Shown here: positions 1-6,639 of the stretch, piece by piece
How the letters are laid out: every line of letters begins with the position of its first letter
How positions within the stretch are numbered: position 1 is the first letter of the stretch
Position numbers and translations under genes: made by a program
Notes under the pieces: generated by a model
What the model was told of the DNA's origin: nothing
The model's database searches: none
The model's input: only the letters and a program-made list of their open reading frames with translations
Assembly: GCA_029288535.1 (NCBI GenBank)
Contig: JARIGY010000020.1
Coordinates: 1-16,304 of the forward strand
DNA: 16,304 nucleotides
Source of the DNA: Candidatus Tayloriibacteriota bacterium
Lineage (GTDB): Bacteria > Patescibacteriota > Minisyncoccia > Phycocordibacterales > JAKAEA01
Direction of reading: 5' to 3'

Positions 1-744
1 CATCGGGTACATGTGCTGCCGGCCGAGCGCTCCGTGAAGCGAAACAGGAATGCTCGAGCCGTGGTAATTGACCTTCATGGTGATGCCAATCGGAAATTCG
101 AGAGCGGAAGTATCATATGAACCGTACAATACAGACTCATGTGAACCGTAGACCTCGGCGCCGGGCTCGAAGCCGAAGCTCACTTTCCTATTCCTGATAT
201 TTTCGGAAAAAGTGCGGATGCGGTTGTCGTCATGATTGAAAACAAAAACTCCATCCGGCCTGAGCTCCTGGGCAAGAAAACTTTTTTCGGTTATGAGATC
301 CTCGATCGAAGGGAAAAACTCGACATGCACCGGCACATCGCCGAAACGGGTAATGACTGCGACATCGGGCTTGAGCCACTTCGACACGGTCTCGATGTCG
401 CCAGGCTTGTCGGCGCCGACTTCAAGCACCAGCCACTCGGGATATTTGTGAGGCAGCGCAAAAAGCAGAAAGCCTTCGATGATGTTGCCGAGCCAGATGA
501 AAGGGTTGGACCAGCCGTTGGGGCAGCCGAGAATGGTGAGCGGCACGCCGACTTCGCTGTTGAAACTTTTTTCGCTGCGGCGGGTCGGGAAAGAGCCGGA
601 GAGCACGGTGTAGATAGCGTCTTTGGCCGAAGTCTTGCCGACCGAGCCGGTGATAGCTACGACCTTCGGCTTGTATTTCCTGATGACCATGACCGCTTCC
701 CAGGTCAGGATTTTGACAACGATTGTTTTGAACGTGTTTTTCAT
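1..744 (-). CDS. murF: MurF-type Mur ligase, partial (C-terminus beyond the window)
   Basis: This is an ATP-dependent Mur ligase, most likely the enzyme that adds D-Ala-D-Ala to UDP-MurNAc-tripeptide in the cytoplasm, the last soluble step of peptidoglycan precursor synthesis. I translated 248 residues from the ATG at 744 down to the window edge. A P-loop with GSVGKTS lies at residues 33-39. It is followed by SFNSEVGVPLTIL, by LVLEVGADKPGDI and AVITRFGDVPVHVEFF in the central ATP-binding domain, by the FNHDDNR segment, and by LHGALGRQHMYP at the open end, which matches the LGRHN region of MurF. Family members normally carry an N-terminal uridine-nucleotide-binding domain of roughly 80 residues before the P-loop, but here only about 32 residues precede it. 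The start lies 1 bp beyond the ftsI TAA, and no better upstream start is possible without entering ftsI. Position in the dcw cluster supports MurF over other Mur ligases; the substrate is inferred. Confidence 0.85.
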   Translation of the reverse strand, partial: MKNTFKTIVVKILTWEAVMVIRKYKPKVVAITGSVGKTSAKDAIYTVLSGSFPTRRSEKSFNSEVGVPLTILGCPNGWSNPFIWLGNIIEGFLLFALPHKYPEWLVLEVGADKPGDIETVSKWLKPDVAVITRFGDVPVHVEFFPSIEDLITEKSFLAQELRPDGVFVFNHDDNRIRTFSENIRNRKVSFGFEPGAEVYGSHESVLYGSYDTSALEFPIGITMKVNYHGSSIPVSLHGALGRQHMYPM

Positions 745-745
745 A

Positions 746-2464
746 TTAGCGATCGGGCGGGATCTCATAGTAGTTTATCAGAAATTTTTCAATATTGACA
801 AACGGCTCGGTCAGCGTGTGAGAGGCGTACTCGACTCCCTGCGGCTTGAGCGTGTAGAGGAAAACGAGGAAGCGCGGATTGTATGATGGAAAATAGCCGA
901 AAAAAGAGTGGAGGTATTGGTTGGGATAATATTTGCCGGTCGACGGATCCACAATCTGGGCGGTACCGGTCTTGGCCGCCACGCTGTAATGATCCATTTT
1001 TACGGCGCCCACAAGAAGCGCGTTGTCCACCACCCCGGTAAGCATTTTTGAAATCTCATGCGACGTTTCCGGCTTGAGAACCTGAAGCGGCGCAGGCTCT
1101 GTTATTTTTCGGGAAAAACCGACATTGTAGTCTATCTCCTTCACGACGTGCGGCGTGATAAGCTTGCCGCCGTTGGCGAGGACAGACAAAGCGCGGGCAA
1201 TGGCGACCGGACTTTCGGCAATTCCCTGGCCGAACGACGCGGTGGCATATTCCACGTCGCGCGGGCTTTTAAGGTTGTTCATGAGCGGACTGGCTTCGTT
1301 GGGAAGGTCGATGCCGGTTTTCTCGCCCAGACCGTATTTATTGAGAAAATAATCTGCAAACACCCCATTGCCGGTTTTGCCTTCGACATATGCTGCGCCG
1401 AGGTTGAGCGACTCGTTGAGAATGGTCTGCATCGGAGTGCTGGGACCGCGGGCTTTCAAGTCGTAATTGCAGATAGTGCTCTTATTGAGCTTGATGCAGC
1501 CGGTGTCATTGTAGGTCGAATCGGGCGTGATCGCTCCCGTATCAAGGCCGGCGGCAAGCGTCAGCGGTTTGACGATCGATCCCATTTCGTAAATGCTCTG
1601 CACAAGCGGGTCGGTAAAGGATGCGATATTCTTCGTCTGCTGGAATGTGTTCGGATCGAACGACGGGTTTGCAGCCATGGCATAGATTTCTCCGGTATTG
1701 GGATCGATGACGATGCCGCCGGTAATGACAGACCGGTACTGATCCTGCACTACCTGCAATTGCTTTTCGAGAGCTGCCTGGACGCTCGGCTCGATGGTAG
1801 AAACGATATCGCCCTCCGTCTTGCCGGTATCGGTAAGCGTCTGGTGGATGTCGGAGAAAATTTCGGCGAAGAAGTTTACATACACATCATCTCCAGTCCG
1901 GGTCAGCGTAGACTCATATTGTTTTTCCAGGCCATATTGGCCGGACACGGTCGTGCCGTCCTTATTGAAGCCGACAAAACCGAGCAGCTGGGCCGCAAGC
2001 TGCTGGCCGGGATAGTACCGCCACTTTTCTTCGTACGTATTGACGCCCGAGATGGAAAGCGCATTCACTGCCTTTGCGATATCGGGGTCGGTGCGCTTGG
2101 CTATCTCTTCATAGCTGTCATTCTGCTTTGTCGCGCGCGCAATAAAATCAGCATGATCCAATTTGATTACTGCAGAAAGTTTGGCATACGCATCTTCCGG
2201 GTTTTTTATAAGCTTGGGATTGATCGCAATAGTATACCCGAGCCGCAATGACGCCGCCGCCATGAGCGTAGTATCTTTTGACTGGAAGAAAATGGTGCCA
2301 CGGTCGAAAACGCCTCCGACAGGCTGGATATATTGCCTATCGGCGCGTTCGCTGAACTGTTTGCCCGAGACGATCTGCACGAGATAGAGTTTCGTCGCCA
2401 AAAATAGCGCAAAAATAATGCAGACGATAGAAACAATCCGGATTCTGACGACGGGGTCGCTCAT
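746..2464 (-). CDS. ftsI: Class B penicillin-binding protein (FtsI/PBP3-like transpeptidase)
   Basis: This is a membrane-anchored D,D-transpeptidase that crosslinks peptidoglycan, probably at the septum. The protein has 572 residues. A short cytoplasmic tail and a membrane helix at about residues 10-31 are followed by a dimerisation domain and then the transpeptidase domain. The three active-site motifs are intact: SIVK at 296-299 (serine nucleophile), SLN at 352-354 and KTG at 498-500. Length is typical for the family and there are no C-terminal PASTA repeats. It lies 22 bp after the FtsL-like gene and 1 bp before murF, the usual dcw order, which favours the divisome enzyme over PBP2; a second class B protein (8647-10365) sits with mreBC. 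The ATG at 2464 is preceded by no clear Shine-Dalgarno sequence. The assignment as class B PBP is certain; the septal role rests on context. Confidence 0.92.
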   Translation of the reverse strand: MSDPVVRIRIVSIVCIIFALFLATKLYLVQIVSGKQFSERADRQYIQPVGGVFDRGTIFFQSKDTTLMAAASLRLGYTIAINPKLIKNPEDAYAKLSAVIKLDHADFIARATKQNDSYEEIAKRTDPDIAKAVNALSISGVNTYEEKWRYYPGQQLAAQLLGFVGFNKDGTTVSGQYGLEKQYESTLTRTGDDVYVNFFAEIFSDIHQTLTDTGKTEGDIVSTIEPSVQAALEKQLQVVQDQYRSVITGGIVIDPNTGEIYAMAANPSFDPNTFQQTKNIASFTDPLVQSIYEMGSIVKPLTLAAGLDTGAITPDSTYNDTGCIKLNKSTICNYDLKARGPSTPMQTILNESLNLGAAYVEGKTGNGVFADYFLNKYGLGEKTGIDLPNEASPLMNNLKSPRDVEYATASFGQGIAESPVAIARALSVLANGGKLITPHVVKEIDYNVGFSRKITEPAPLQVLKPETSHEISKMLTGVVDNALLVGAVKMDHYSVAAKTGTAQIVDPSTGKYYPNQYLHSFFGYFPSYNPRFLVFLYTLKPQGVEYASHTLTEPFVNIEKFLINYYEIPPDR

Positions 2465-2486
2465 TGAAACTTATTGTACCACGCGA

Positions 2487-2825
2487 TCAGCGTGAAGAAT
2501 TAAATGAGAGCGTTGCTGCGGGCTTTTGCTGCGCCAAAAACGTAGTTGGAGAAAAATCCATAAAGCCTTTTTCATGGGCCAGATCGAGCGTAATACTGTC
2601 CTTGAGCGTAATGTATTTGAATTCAAGTCCGCCTATCGATGTGGAGAGCGTAGCAACCGTACGGCCGGTCTGCTCCCTAGCAACGACATTCATGACTGTC
2701 CTGTTGACGAGATACACATACAGCGCAAAAAGAGAGACGAGCAGCGCAAGCGCCGCGAAAAACAGGACTTTGGTGTTGAGTGCCTGGAGCTTATTGAGCG
2801 ATAGTGCGTGAGCTTTTGTTTTCAT
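2487..2825 (-). CDS. FtsL-like bitopic division protein
   Basis: This is a 112-residue protein with one predicted membrane helix at about residues 18-40 after a short basic cytoplasmic tail, followed by an extracytoplasmic segment of about 70 residues. That is the architecture of FtsL, the small divisome subunit that pairs with FtsB and helps activate the septal synthase. FtsL sequences diverge so strongly that I recognise it by size, topology and place: it sits between rsmH (2 bp gap) and ftsI (22 bp gap), exactly where ftsL lies in most dcw clusters. The extracytoplasmic part is not a convincing long leucine zipper, so coiled-coil pairing cannot be claimed from sequence alone. It ends in TGA at 2487-2489, which supports TGA being a stop in this genome. 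Confidence 0.75.
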   Translation of the reverse strand: MKTKAHALSLNKLQALNTKVLFFAALALLVSLFALYVYLVNRTVMNVVAREQTGRTVATLSTSIGGLEFKYITLKDSITLDLAHEKGFMDFSPTTFLAQQKPAATLSFNSSR

Positions 2826-2827
2826 TG

Positions 2828-3727
2828 CTATATTTTTTCGATAATTCGTAATTTTGCACTGCGAGCCCTGCGATTTCCCGAAAGCTCATCCTGTGCTGCC
2901 GTAATCGGCTTCTTCGTGATGAGGTTCGCCAGATCCTCGTGCGCTTTGCTTCTAAAAAAGTTTTTGACGATCCGGTCTTCGAGACTATGAAATGAGATCA
3001 CCGCCATCCTGCCGCCGGGTGCCAATCTTTCGAAACCCTTTTCGATCCCCTCTTCGAGCGCTTTGAGTTCCTGATTGACGGCAATGCGTATGGCTTGGAA
3101 CGTTCTCGTAGCGAAATGGATTTTGCCTTTTGTGTATTTGACAGGCACCGCAGATTTGATGATGGCGACAAGCTGATGAGTGGTCTTTATCGGCTCGATA
3201 GCCCGGGCGTAGACGATGGCGTGAGCGATCTTATTGGCATATCGATCTTCGCCGAAACCGCGGATGATCGTCTGGAGCGTATCCTCCTGCCAGGTGTTGA
3301 CCACATCTTCGGCCGTCGTATCATCTTCGCCGGCTTCCTTGGCGAATGTCATCCGCAAAGGCTCGTCGAAACGAAAGCTGAAACCCCGGCCCGATTCGTC
3401 GAGCTGGTTGGAGCTTAATCCGATATCCAGCAGGATCCTGTGTACCTTCTGAATACCAAGCGTATCAAGAATAGTATCGATGTTCCGGAAATTACCCTGA
3501 ACGAATGCCGCGTCGGCTTCCATCTTTTGAAACCGGGATGTTGCCCGGGCCAATGCTTCAGTGTCCATGTCGATGCCGATGATCCGCACCGTTTTGCCGA
3601 AGCGTTTTGCAACCTCTTCGGCATGGCCTCCCGAACCAAGCGTGCCGTCGACATATATGTCGCCAGGCTGGATAGCGAGACCGTCTATTGAATTATGTAA
3701 AAGAACGCTGCTGTGGCCGTATTCCAT
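2828..3727 (-). CDS. rsmH: 16S rRNA (cytosine(1402)-N(4))-methyltransferase RsmH (MraW)
   Basis: RsmH uses S-adenosylmethionine to methylate the exocyclic N4 of C1402 in the 16S rRNA decoding centre. The 299-residue protein has all the family signatures. These are GHSSVLL near the N-terminus, the SAM-binding DGTLGSGGHA at 27-36 and GIDMD at 51-55, DIGLSSNQLDESGRGFSF at 101-118, HFATRTFQAIRIAVNQEL at 204-221, ISFHSLEDRIVKNFF at 244-258, and the C-terminal RRARSAKLR at 286-294. Length is close to the usual 300-315. It follows mraZ by 3 bp and ends in TAG 2 bp before the FtsL-like gene, so it is almost certainly on the mraZ transcript. No Shine-Dalgarno motif stands at a normal distance from the ATG at 3727. 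Confidence 0.98.
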   Translation of the reverse strand: MEYGHSSVLLHNSIDGLAIQPGDIYVDGTLGSGGHAEEVAKRFGKTVRIIGIDMDTEALARATSRFQKMEADAAFVQGNFRNIDTILDTLGIQKVHRILLDIGLSSNQLDESGRGFSFRFDEPLRMTFAKEAGEDDTTAEDVVNTWQEDTLQTIIRGFGEDRYANKIAHAIVYARAIEPIKTTHQLVAIIKSAVPVKYTKGKIHFATRTFQAIRIAVNQELKALEEGIEKGFERLAPGGRMAVISFHSLEDRIVKNFFRSKAHEDLANLITKKPITAAQDELSGNRRARSAKLRIIEKI

Positions 3728-3730
3728 GGC

Positions 3731-4165
3731 TTAGAAGGCGCCGACCTCTCCGAGTTTCTGTGCCAACGTATCGGCCTCGGATTCGATCTTCCTCTTGTAC
3801 TCGGCCCACTTCGTAGAATTCCAAAGTTCGATGCGATTGTGGACGCCTGTTAAGACGACTTCCTTATCGAGCTTTGCAAAACTTTTGAGATGTTCCGGGA
3901 TGAGCATCCGACCGACCGCGTCGACGTCTACATCCATGGCACCTGCCAGCATAAAACGATTGAACCCTCTCGTGTCGGCCTGGCCCATGCTGAGGCCAGC
4001 CAGCTTCTCCGCTATTTTTTCCCATTCTCCCAATGGGTACAGGAACAAACAGTTATCCAGGCCGTGCGTGATGACAACTTTCTTGCCGACCTCCTTCCGG
4101 AATTTTGCCGGAAGCGAAATGCGGTTTTTGTCGTCTATCGTATGGGTGTATTGGCCGAGTAGCAT
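3731..4165 (-). CDS. mraZ: Transcriptional regulator MraZ
   Basis: MraZ is a double AbrB/SpoVT-fold DNA-binding protein that forms ring oligomers and, where studied, represses its own dcw operon by binding short direct repeats upstream of mraZ. This copy has 144 residues, the normal length. The two DxxxR motifs that define the tandem domains are present: D11-R15 in DDKNRISLPAKFR and D82-R86 in VDAVGRMLIPEH. It is the first gene of the dcw operon, 3 bp ahead of rsmH. Its promoter (4222-4249) is embedded in a seven-box operator (4200-4262), which makes autoregulation very likely. The leader is about 50 nt by promoter position. The only Shine-Dalgarno-like AGGA lies about 16 nt from the ATG, too far for normal use. 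Confidence 0.97.
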   Translation of the reverse strand: MLLGQYTHTIDDKNRISLPAKFRKEVGKKVVITHGLDNCLFLYPLGEWEKIAEKLAGLSMGQADTRGFNRFMLAGAMDVDVDAVGRMLIPEHLKSFAKLDKEVVLTGVHNRIELWNSTKWAEYKRKIESEADTLAQKLGEVGAF

Positions 4166-4199
4166 GTTATTTCTGTAACTTTCCTAAATCTGAAACCTA

Positions 4200-4262
4200 C
4201 CACTTTCTCCCACTTACAACCATTATATCCCACTCTCTTCCATTTACAACCATACTTATCCA
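4200..4262 (-). promoter_or_regulatory. MraZ operator: seven TGG boxes at exact 10-bp spacing
   Basis: On the minus strand TGG occurs seven times in perfect 10-bp register. The plus-strand CCA triplets start at 4200, 4210, 4220, 4230, 4240, 4250 and 4260. Each box is purine-TGG followed by six variable bases; the best copies read GTGGGA. Known MraZ sites are TGGG-type boxes with 5-bp spacers, usually three or four of them, so both motif and period match. The array spans the -35 and -10 elements of the mraZ promoter and ends 34 bp before the ATG. Confidence 0.88.
4222..4249 (-). promoter_or_regulatory. Predicted mraZ (dcw operon) promoter
   Basis: Reading the minus strand, a consensus -10 element TATAAT lies at 4227-4222. 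A -35-like TTGTAA lies at 4249-4244 (four of six matches to TTGACA), with a 16-bp spacer. Transcription would begin near 4215, giving a leader of about 50 nt. Both elements fall inside the MraZ box array, so bound MraZ would block RNA polymerase directly. Confidence 0.72.
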
Positions 4263-4285
4263 CTTTTATTCCCGCTTCGCACAAT

Positions 4286-4336
4286 AAAAAACAGCTTTAC
4301 GGAGTTGTAAAGCTGTTCATCTTCCAAAGGGAAGAT
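4286..4336 (-). terminator. Two-hairpin rho-independent terminator
   Basis: Reading the minus strand after the small membrane-protein gene, a 7-bp stem (4330-4336 with 4319-4325, 4-nt loop) is followed after one base by an 11-bp perfect stem (4307-4317 with 4290-4300, 6-nt loop). Six consecutive T follow (4291-4286). It ends 24 bp before the first MraZ box, so it separates the lysS/ABC transcript from the dcw operon. Confidence 0.85.
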
Positions 4337-4340
4337 TCGA

Positions 4341-4472
4341 TTACGGTATTCCAAAAATAAAGTGAACTGCGAAAAAAACAAGAGACATGGTGAGAAGCCC
4401 GCCGAGAACGATTTTCTCAGCAAGGTTACGCTCAAACCAAAATTCTTTCCATTCTTTCCAGAAACTCAGCAT
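4341..4472 (-). CDS. Small single-pass membrane protein, unknown function
   Basis: This is a predicted protein of 43 residues. It has a tryptophan- and charge-rich N-terminal half (FWKEWKEFWFERN) followed by one hydrophobic segment at about residues 20-41 that runs nearly to the C-terminus. I chose the ATG at 4472 because AAAGG stands 5 nt upstream of it (4478-4482). The reading frame remains open upstream to a TTG at 4538, but that would add 22 residues with no ribosome binding site. A strong two-hairpin terminator starts 4 bp after the stop, as expected at the end of a real transcription unit. I do not recognise a family. It could be a small membrane-associated peptide linked to the upstream ABC exporter, but that is only proximity. 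Confidence 0.6.
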   Translation of the reverse strand: MLSFWKEWKEFWFERNLAEKIVLGGLLTMSLVFFAVHFIFGIP

Positions 4473-4477
4473 ATCTG

Positions 4478-4482
4478 CCTTT
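4478..4482 (-). promoter_or_regulatory. Ribosome binding site deciding the start at 4472
   Basis: Minus-strand AAAGG lies 5 nt before the ATG at 4472. It is one of only two clear Shine-Dalgarno motifs in the window and the reason for preferring the 43-residue form of the small membrane protein. Confidence 0.55.
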
Positions 4483-4524
4483 CTGCTCCCTGAGCAAATG
4501 ACTAATGGAAATACTACTGCAAAT

Positions 4525-4565
4525 TTATAAAAAAGCAATTATAAAATATAGAGGTTAGACCTCTA
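4525..4565 (-). terminator. Possible weak terminator after the DUF1653 gene
   Basis: A perfect 7-bp stem with a 3-nt loop (4549-4555 with 4559-4565) starts 1 bp past the TAA at 4567. On the minus strand it is followed by an AT-rich tail with an interrupted T stretch and a run of six T at 4534-4529. The T-tract is not directly next to the stem, so termination may be partial. Confidence 0.4.
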
Positions 4566-4566
4566 C

Positions 4567-4887
4567 TTACTCACTGAGATACATTTTCTTCTTGATTTCT
4601 TCAAGCTGTTTAATAACTTCAGGATCTGTAATTTTAGTAAACCGCGGGAAAGTTTTGCCATCTTTTTCGAGTGCCCCAATAAACATATCAAAAGGTCTGG
4701 ACTGAAAATTTGCTGGCGGCATCTATTCGCTTTCATAAAGCGGCCTATAGAGCACAGTAAAAGTATTTTCCTCTGTATTTCGCGCGATACCCACTACTTC
4801 ATACATGTAGTTATACTTTTTTCCGTGTGGGTCGTGCTTGTAATGATAATAAAAACCCTTTTCTGGAAATATTGTTGTATTGTGCAT
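4567..4887 (-). pseudogene. DUF1653-family protein interrupted by an in-frame TAG
   Basis: One minus-strand frame from the ATG at 4887 to the TAA at 4567-4569 encodes a DUF1653-like protein of about 106 residues, broken by a TAG at 4723-4725. The first 54 residues carry GFYYHYKHDPHG, YEVVGIARNTEENTF and VLYRPLYESE, the usual N-terminal half of this small family. After the TAG the same frame gives MPPANFQSRPFDMFIG, EKDGKTFPRFTKI and a lysine-rich tail (51 residues), the usual second half. The ATG directly after the TAG (4722) has no ribosome binding site. The TAG could be a single G-to-A change from a TGG tryptophan codon, although that residue is inferred. It follows the ABC exporter by 9 bp. 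DUF1653 has no established biochemical function that I can state. Alternatives are a sequencing or assembly error, or two separately made halves. Confidence 0.75.
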
Positions 4888-4896
4888 AAAATATAA

Positions 4897-6633
4897 TCAA
4901 GAATACATGCTTTGCTTCTGCCACATAGAAAAGTAACTACCTTTTGCATTTAATAATTCAGCATGAGTTCCTTGTTCGATTATTTTGCCCTCATGCATGA
5001 CTAAAATCCTATCAAGCCGAGAAATACTACTTAATCGATGGGCAATAATGATTGCAGTACGATTATGTATCATTCTAGGGATTGCATCTTGGATCAATTT
5101 TTCGCTTTCGCTGTCCAAAGCGCTGGTAGCTTCATCAAAAATAATTATAGAAGCGTTTTTTAACAAAGCTCTGGCTAAAACAATCCGTTGTTTTTGTCCT
5201 CCGCTTAGTTTTACACCACGCTCCCCCACAGTAGTATTATAACCTTCACTCAAATCTAAAATGAAATCATGAGCATGTGCAATCTTTGCAGCACTTATCA
5301 TTTCTTCATCGGTTGCTTCTCTGTTAAAATATAAAATATTTTCTTTTATTGTTCGGTGAAAAAGCAACGGTTCCTGAGGTACATACGAAATTTTTTGACG
5401 CAGCTCGCTTTGGCGCATATTTCTTATATCAACTCCATCTATCGCGATAGAGCCTCCATCAACATCATCAAAACGCATCAATAATCCGGCCAAAGTACTT
5501 TTTCCAGCCCCGCTTAAACCTATAATTCCGACATGCTCTCCACCTTTGATGATTAAATTCATATCCGTAAAGACAGGGTGGGATTTTTTTGTTTTATAAG
5601 CAAAAGCTACATTTTGCAGTTGAATTTCTGCTTTGGTCATTCGTAGGGATTGTGGATTTGCTATATCCATAATTGATTCATAGGCGTTCCCTAGATACTC
5701 AAGTGTCGGATATACTTTGGCGATATGCTCATCATTGCGCGATATGAGATCCGGCAGTTCACCAATGCTCTGCATTATTTGTAATAAATATATAAATATC
5801 AATACAATAAGGCCAACTGATTCGATACCGTTTCTGGTGGTATTAAGCGCAATATAAAATCCAAATACCATAGCTAGGCCAGTAAGTGCGATTCTCGGCA
5901 AATCGAAAAATGCGACGGCTTTGTGGCGCAACCAGAAGTTCTTCATCTCTTCTTCAGAAAGTTCTGCAACCTTCCTTAAAGACTCAGATTCATGGCCGGC
6001 CGATTTGAAGGCAACTGCATTTGTTAATTCATCTGATACTTCACCTGTCAATTTGCGGTATATTTCTTGTGCAGGTTTGCGGTATTTATTAACCCTACTG
6101 AATGACCACATGACATACGCCCCTAAAATTAAAACAGTGACTACCGCTAGCAAGCCAAGCGGCGGCCGCACAAAAAATAGAACAACAACGGGACCGAAGA
6201 GTGAAACAAACATTCTGACTGCATCACTGCGATGCAAACGAACCAGTGCCATTGTTCCATCCAGATGCTGTCTAAACAAACTTATTAGATATCCGGTTTG
6301 ATGATCGCGATAAAAAGACAGATCTTTGCCAACTAACTTTTGGTAATAGTTCATGAGCAACACCTTGTACCGTGTATCCGTCGTTTTGATCGCAAGTAAT
6401 TCACCGAGCGCACCAATTAATGTACCGGCAATATATACGAGTATAAAAAGAAGAATGAGAGATTTTGCCTTTTCAGTACTCCCTGTAGCCATATCTAATG
6501 CAAGATATGAAACAATAAGCACAAGAAAAACCTTTTGGGTAAGCGTTCTTATGCATTCAGTAACAATTCCAATCCAAAGTAATGGCAAATTGCCATAAGC
6601 ATGTAATAAATGTTTATATACAGCCTTTTTCAT
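4897..6633 (-). CDS. ABC exporter half-transporter (membrane domain fused to ATPase)
   Basis: This is an ATP-driven export protein of the fused type that works as a dimer in the cytoplasmic membrane. The 578 residues split into a membrane domain (about 1-300, with hydrophobic helices near 20-45, 56-80, 140-176 and 250-290) and a C-terminal ATPase. The ATPase is complete: Walker A GLSGAGKST at 372-380, Q-loop Q420, signature LSGGQ at 476-480, Walker B with D500 and E501, D-loop SALD, and switch histidine H532. Its substrate (lipid, peptide or drug) cannot be read from the sequence. It begins 6 bp after the lysS stop and so is probably co-transcribed with lysS. Its DNA is clearly AT-richer than its neighbours: a hand count gives 21 of 60 G+C at 5041-5100, against 37 of 60 at 9301-9360. 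This suggests a separate origin. Confidence 0.93.
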   Translation of the reverse strand: MKKAVYKHLLHAYGNLPLLWIGIVTECIRTLTQKVFLVLIVSYLALDMATGSTEKAKSLILLFILVYIAGTLIGALGELLAIKTTDTRYKVLLMNYYQKLVGKDLSFYRDHQTGYLISLFRQHLDGTMALVRLHRSDAVRMFVSLFGPVVVLFFVRPPLGLLAVVTVLILGAYVMWSFSRVNKYRKPAQEIYRKLTGEVSDELTNAVAFKSAGHESESLRKVAELSEEEMKNFWLRHKAVAFFDLPRIALTGLAMVFGFYIALNTTRNGIESVGLIVLIFIYLLQIMQSIGELPDLISRNDEHIAKVYPTLEYLGNAYESIMDIANPQSLRMTKAEIQLQNVAFAYKTKKSHPVFTDMNLIIKGGEHVGIIGLSGAGKSTLAGLLMRFDDVDGGSIAIDGVDIRNMRQSELRQKISYVPQEPLLFHRTIKENILYFNREATDEEMISAAKIAHAHDFILDLSEGYNTTVGERGVKLSGGQKQRIVLARALLKNASIIIFDEATSALDSESEKLIQDAIPRMIHNRTAIIIAHRLSSISRLDRILVMHEGKIIEQGTHAELLNAKGSYFSMWQKQSMYS

Positions 6634-6639
6634 AGAAAA

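Noticed and set aside
1058..2251. Long plus-strand open frame of 397 codons opposite ftsI, and a 188-codon one at 232-798 opposite murF
   Set aside because: The opposite strand carries complete conserved motifs of a class B PBP and a Mur ligase. The plus-strand translations show no family features and arise from the GC-rich codon pattern.
2465..2486. Separate promoter for ftsI, with a TACAAT -10-like hexamer in the gap before it
   Set aside because: No acceptable -35 element lies 15-19 bp upstream, and a 22-bp gap inside a tight operon needs no promoter.
4200..4262. Short regular repeats as a CRISPR array or iteron origin
   Set aside because: The period is 10 bp with only a TGG core conserved, next to mraZ and over its promoter; CRISPR repeats are longer, and no replication gene is present.
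4473..4538. 65-residue form of the small membrane protein starting at TTG 4538
   Set aside because: No ribosome binding site there, whereas AAAGG stands 5 nt before the ATG at 4472.
4897..4899. Use of TGA as a sense codon, as in some Patescibacteria lineages
   Set aside because: TGA ends the ABC exporter, the FtsL-like gene, mrdA and the gene before frr at sensible lengths, so it acts as stop here.
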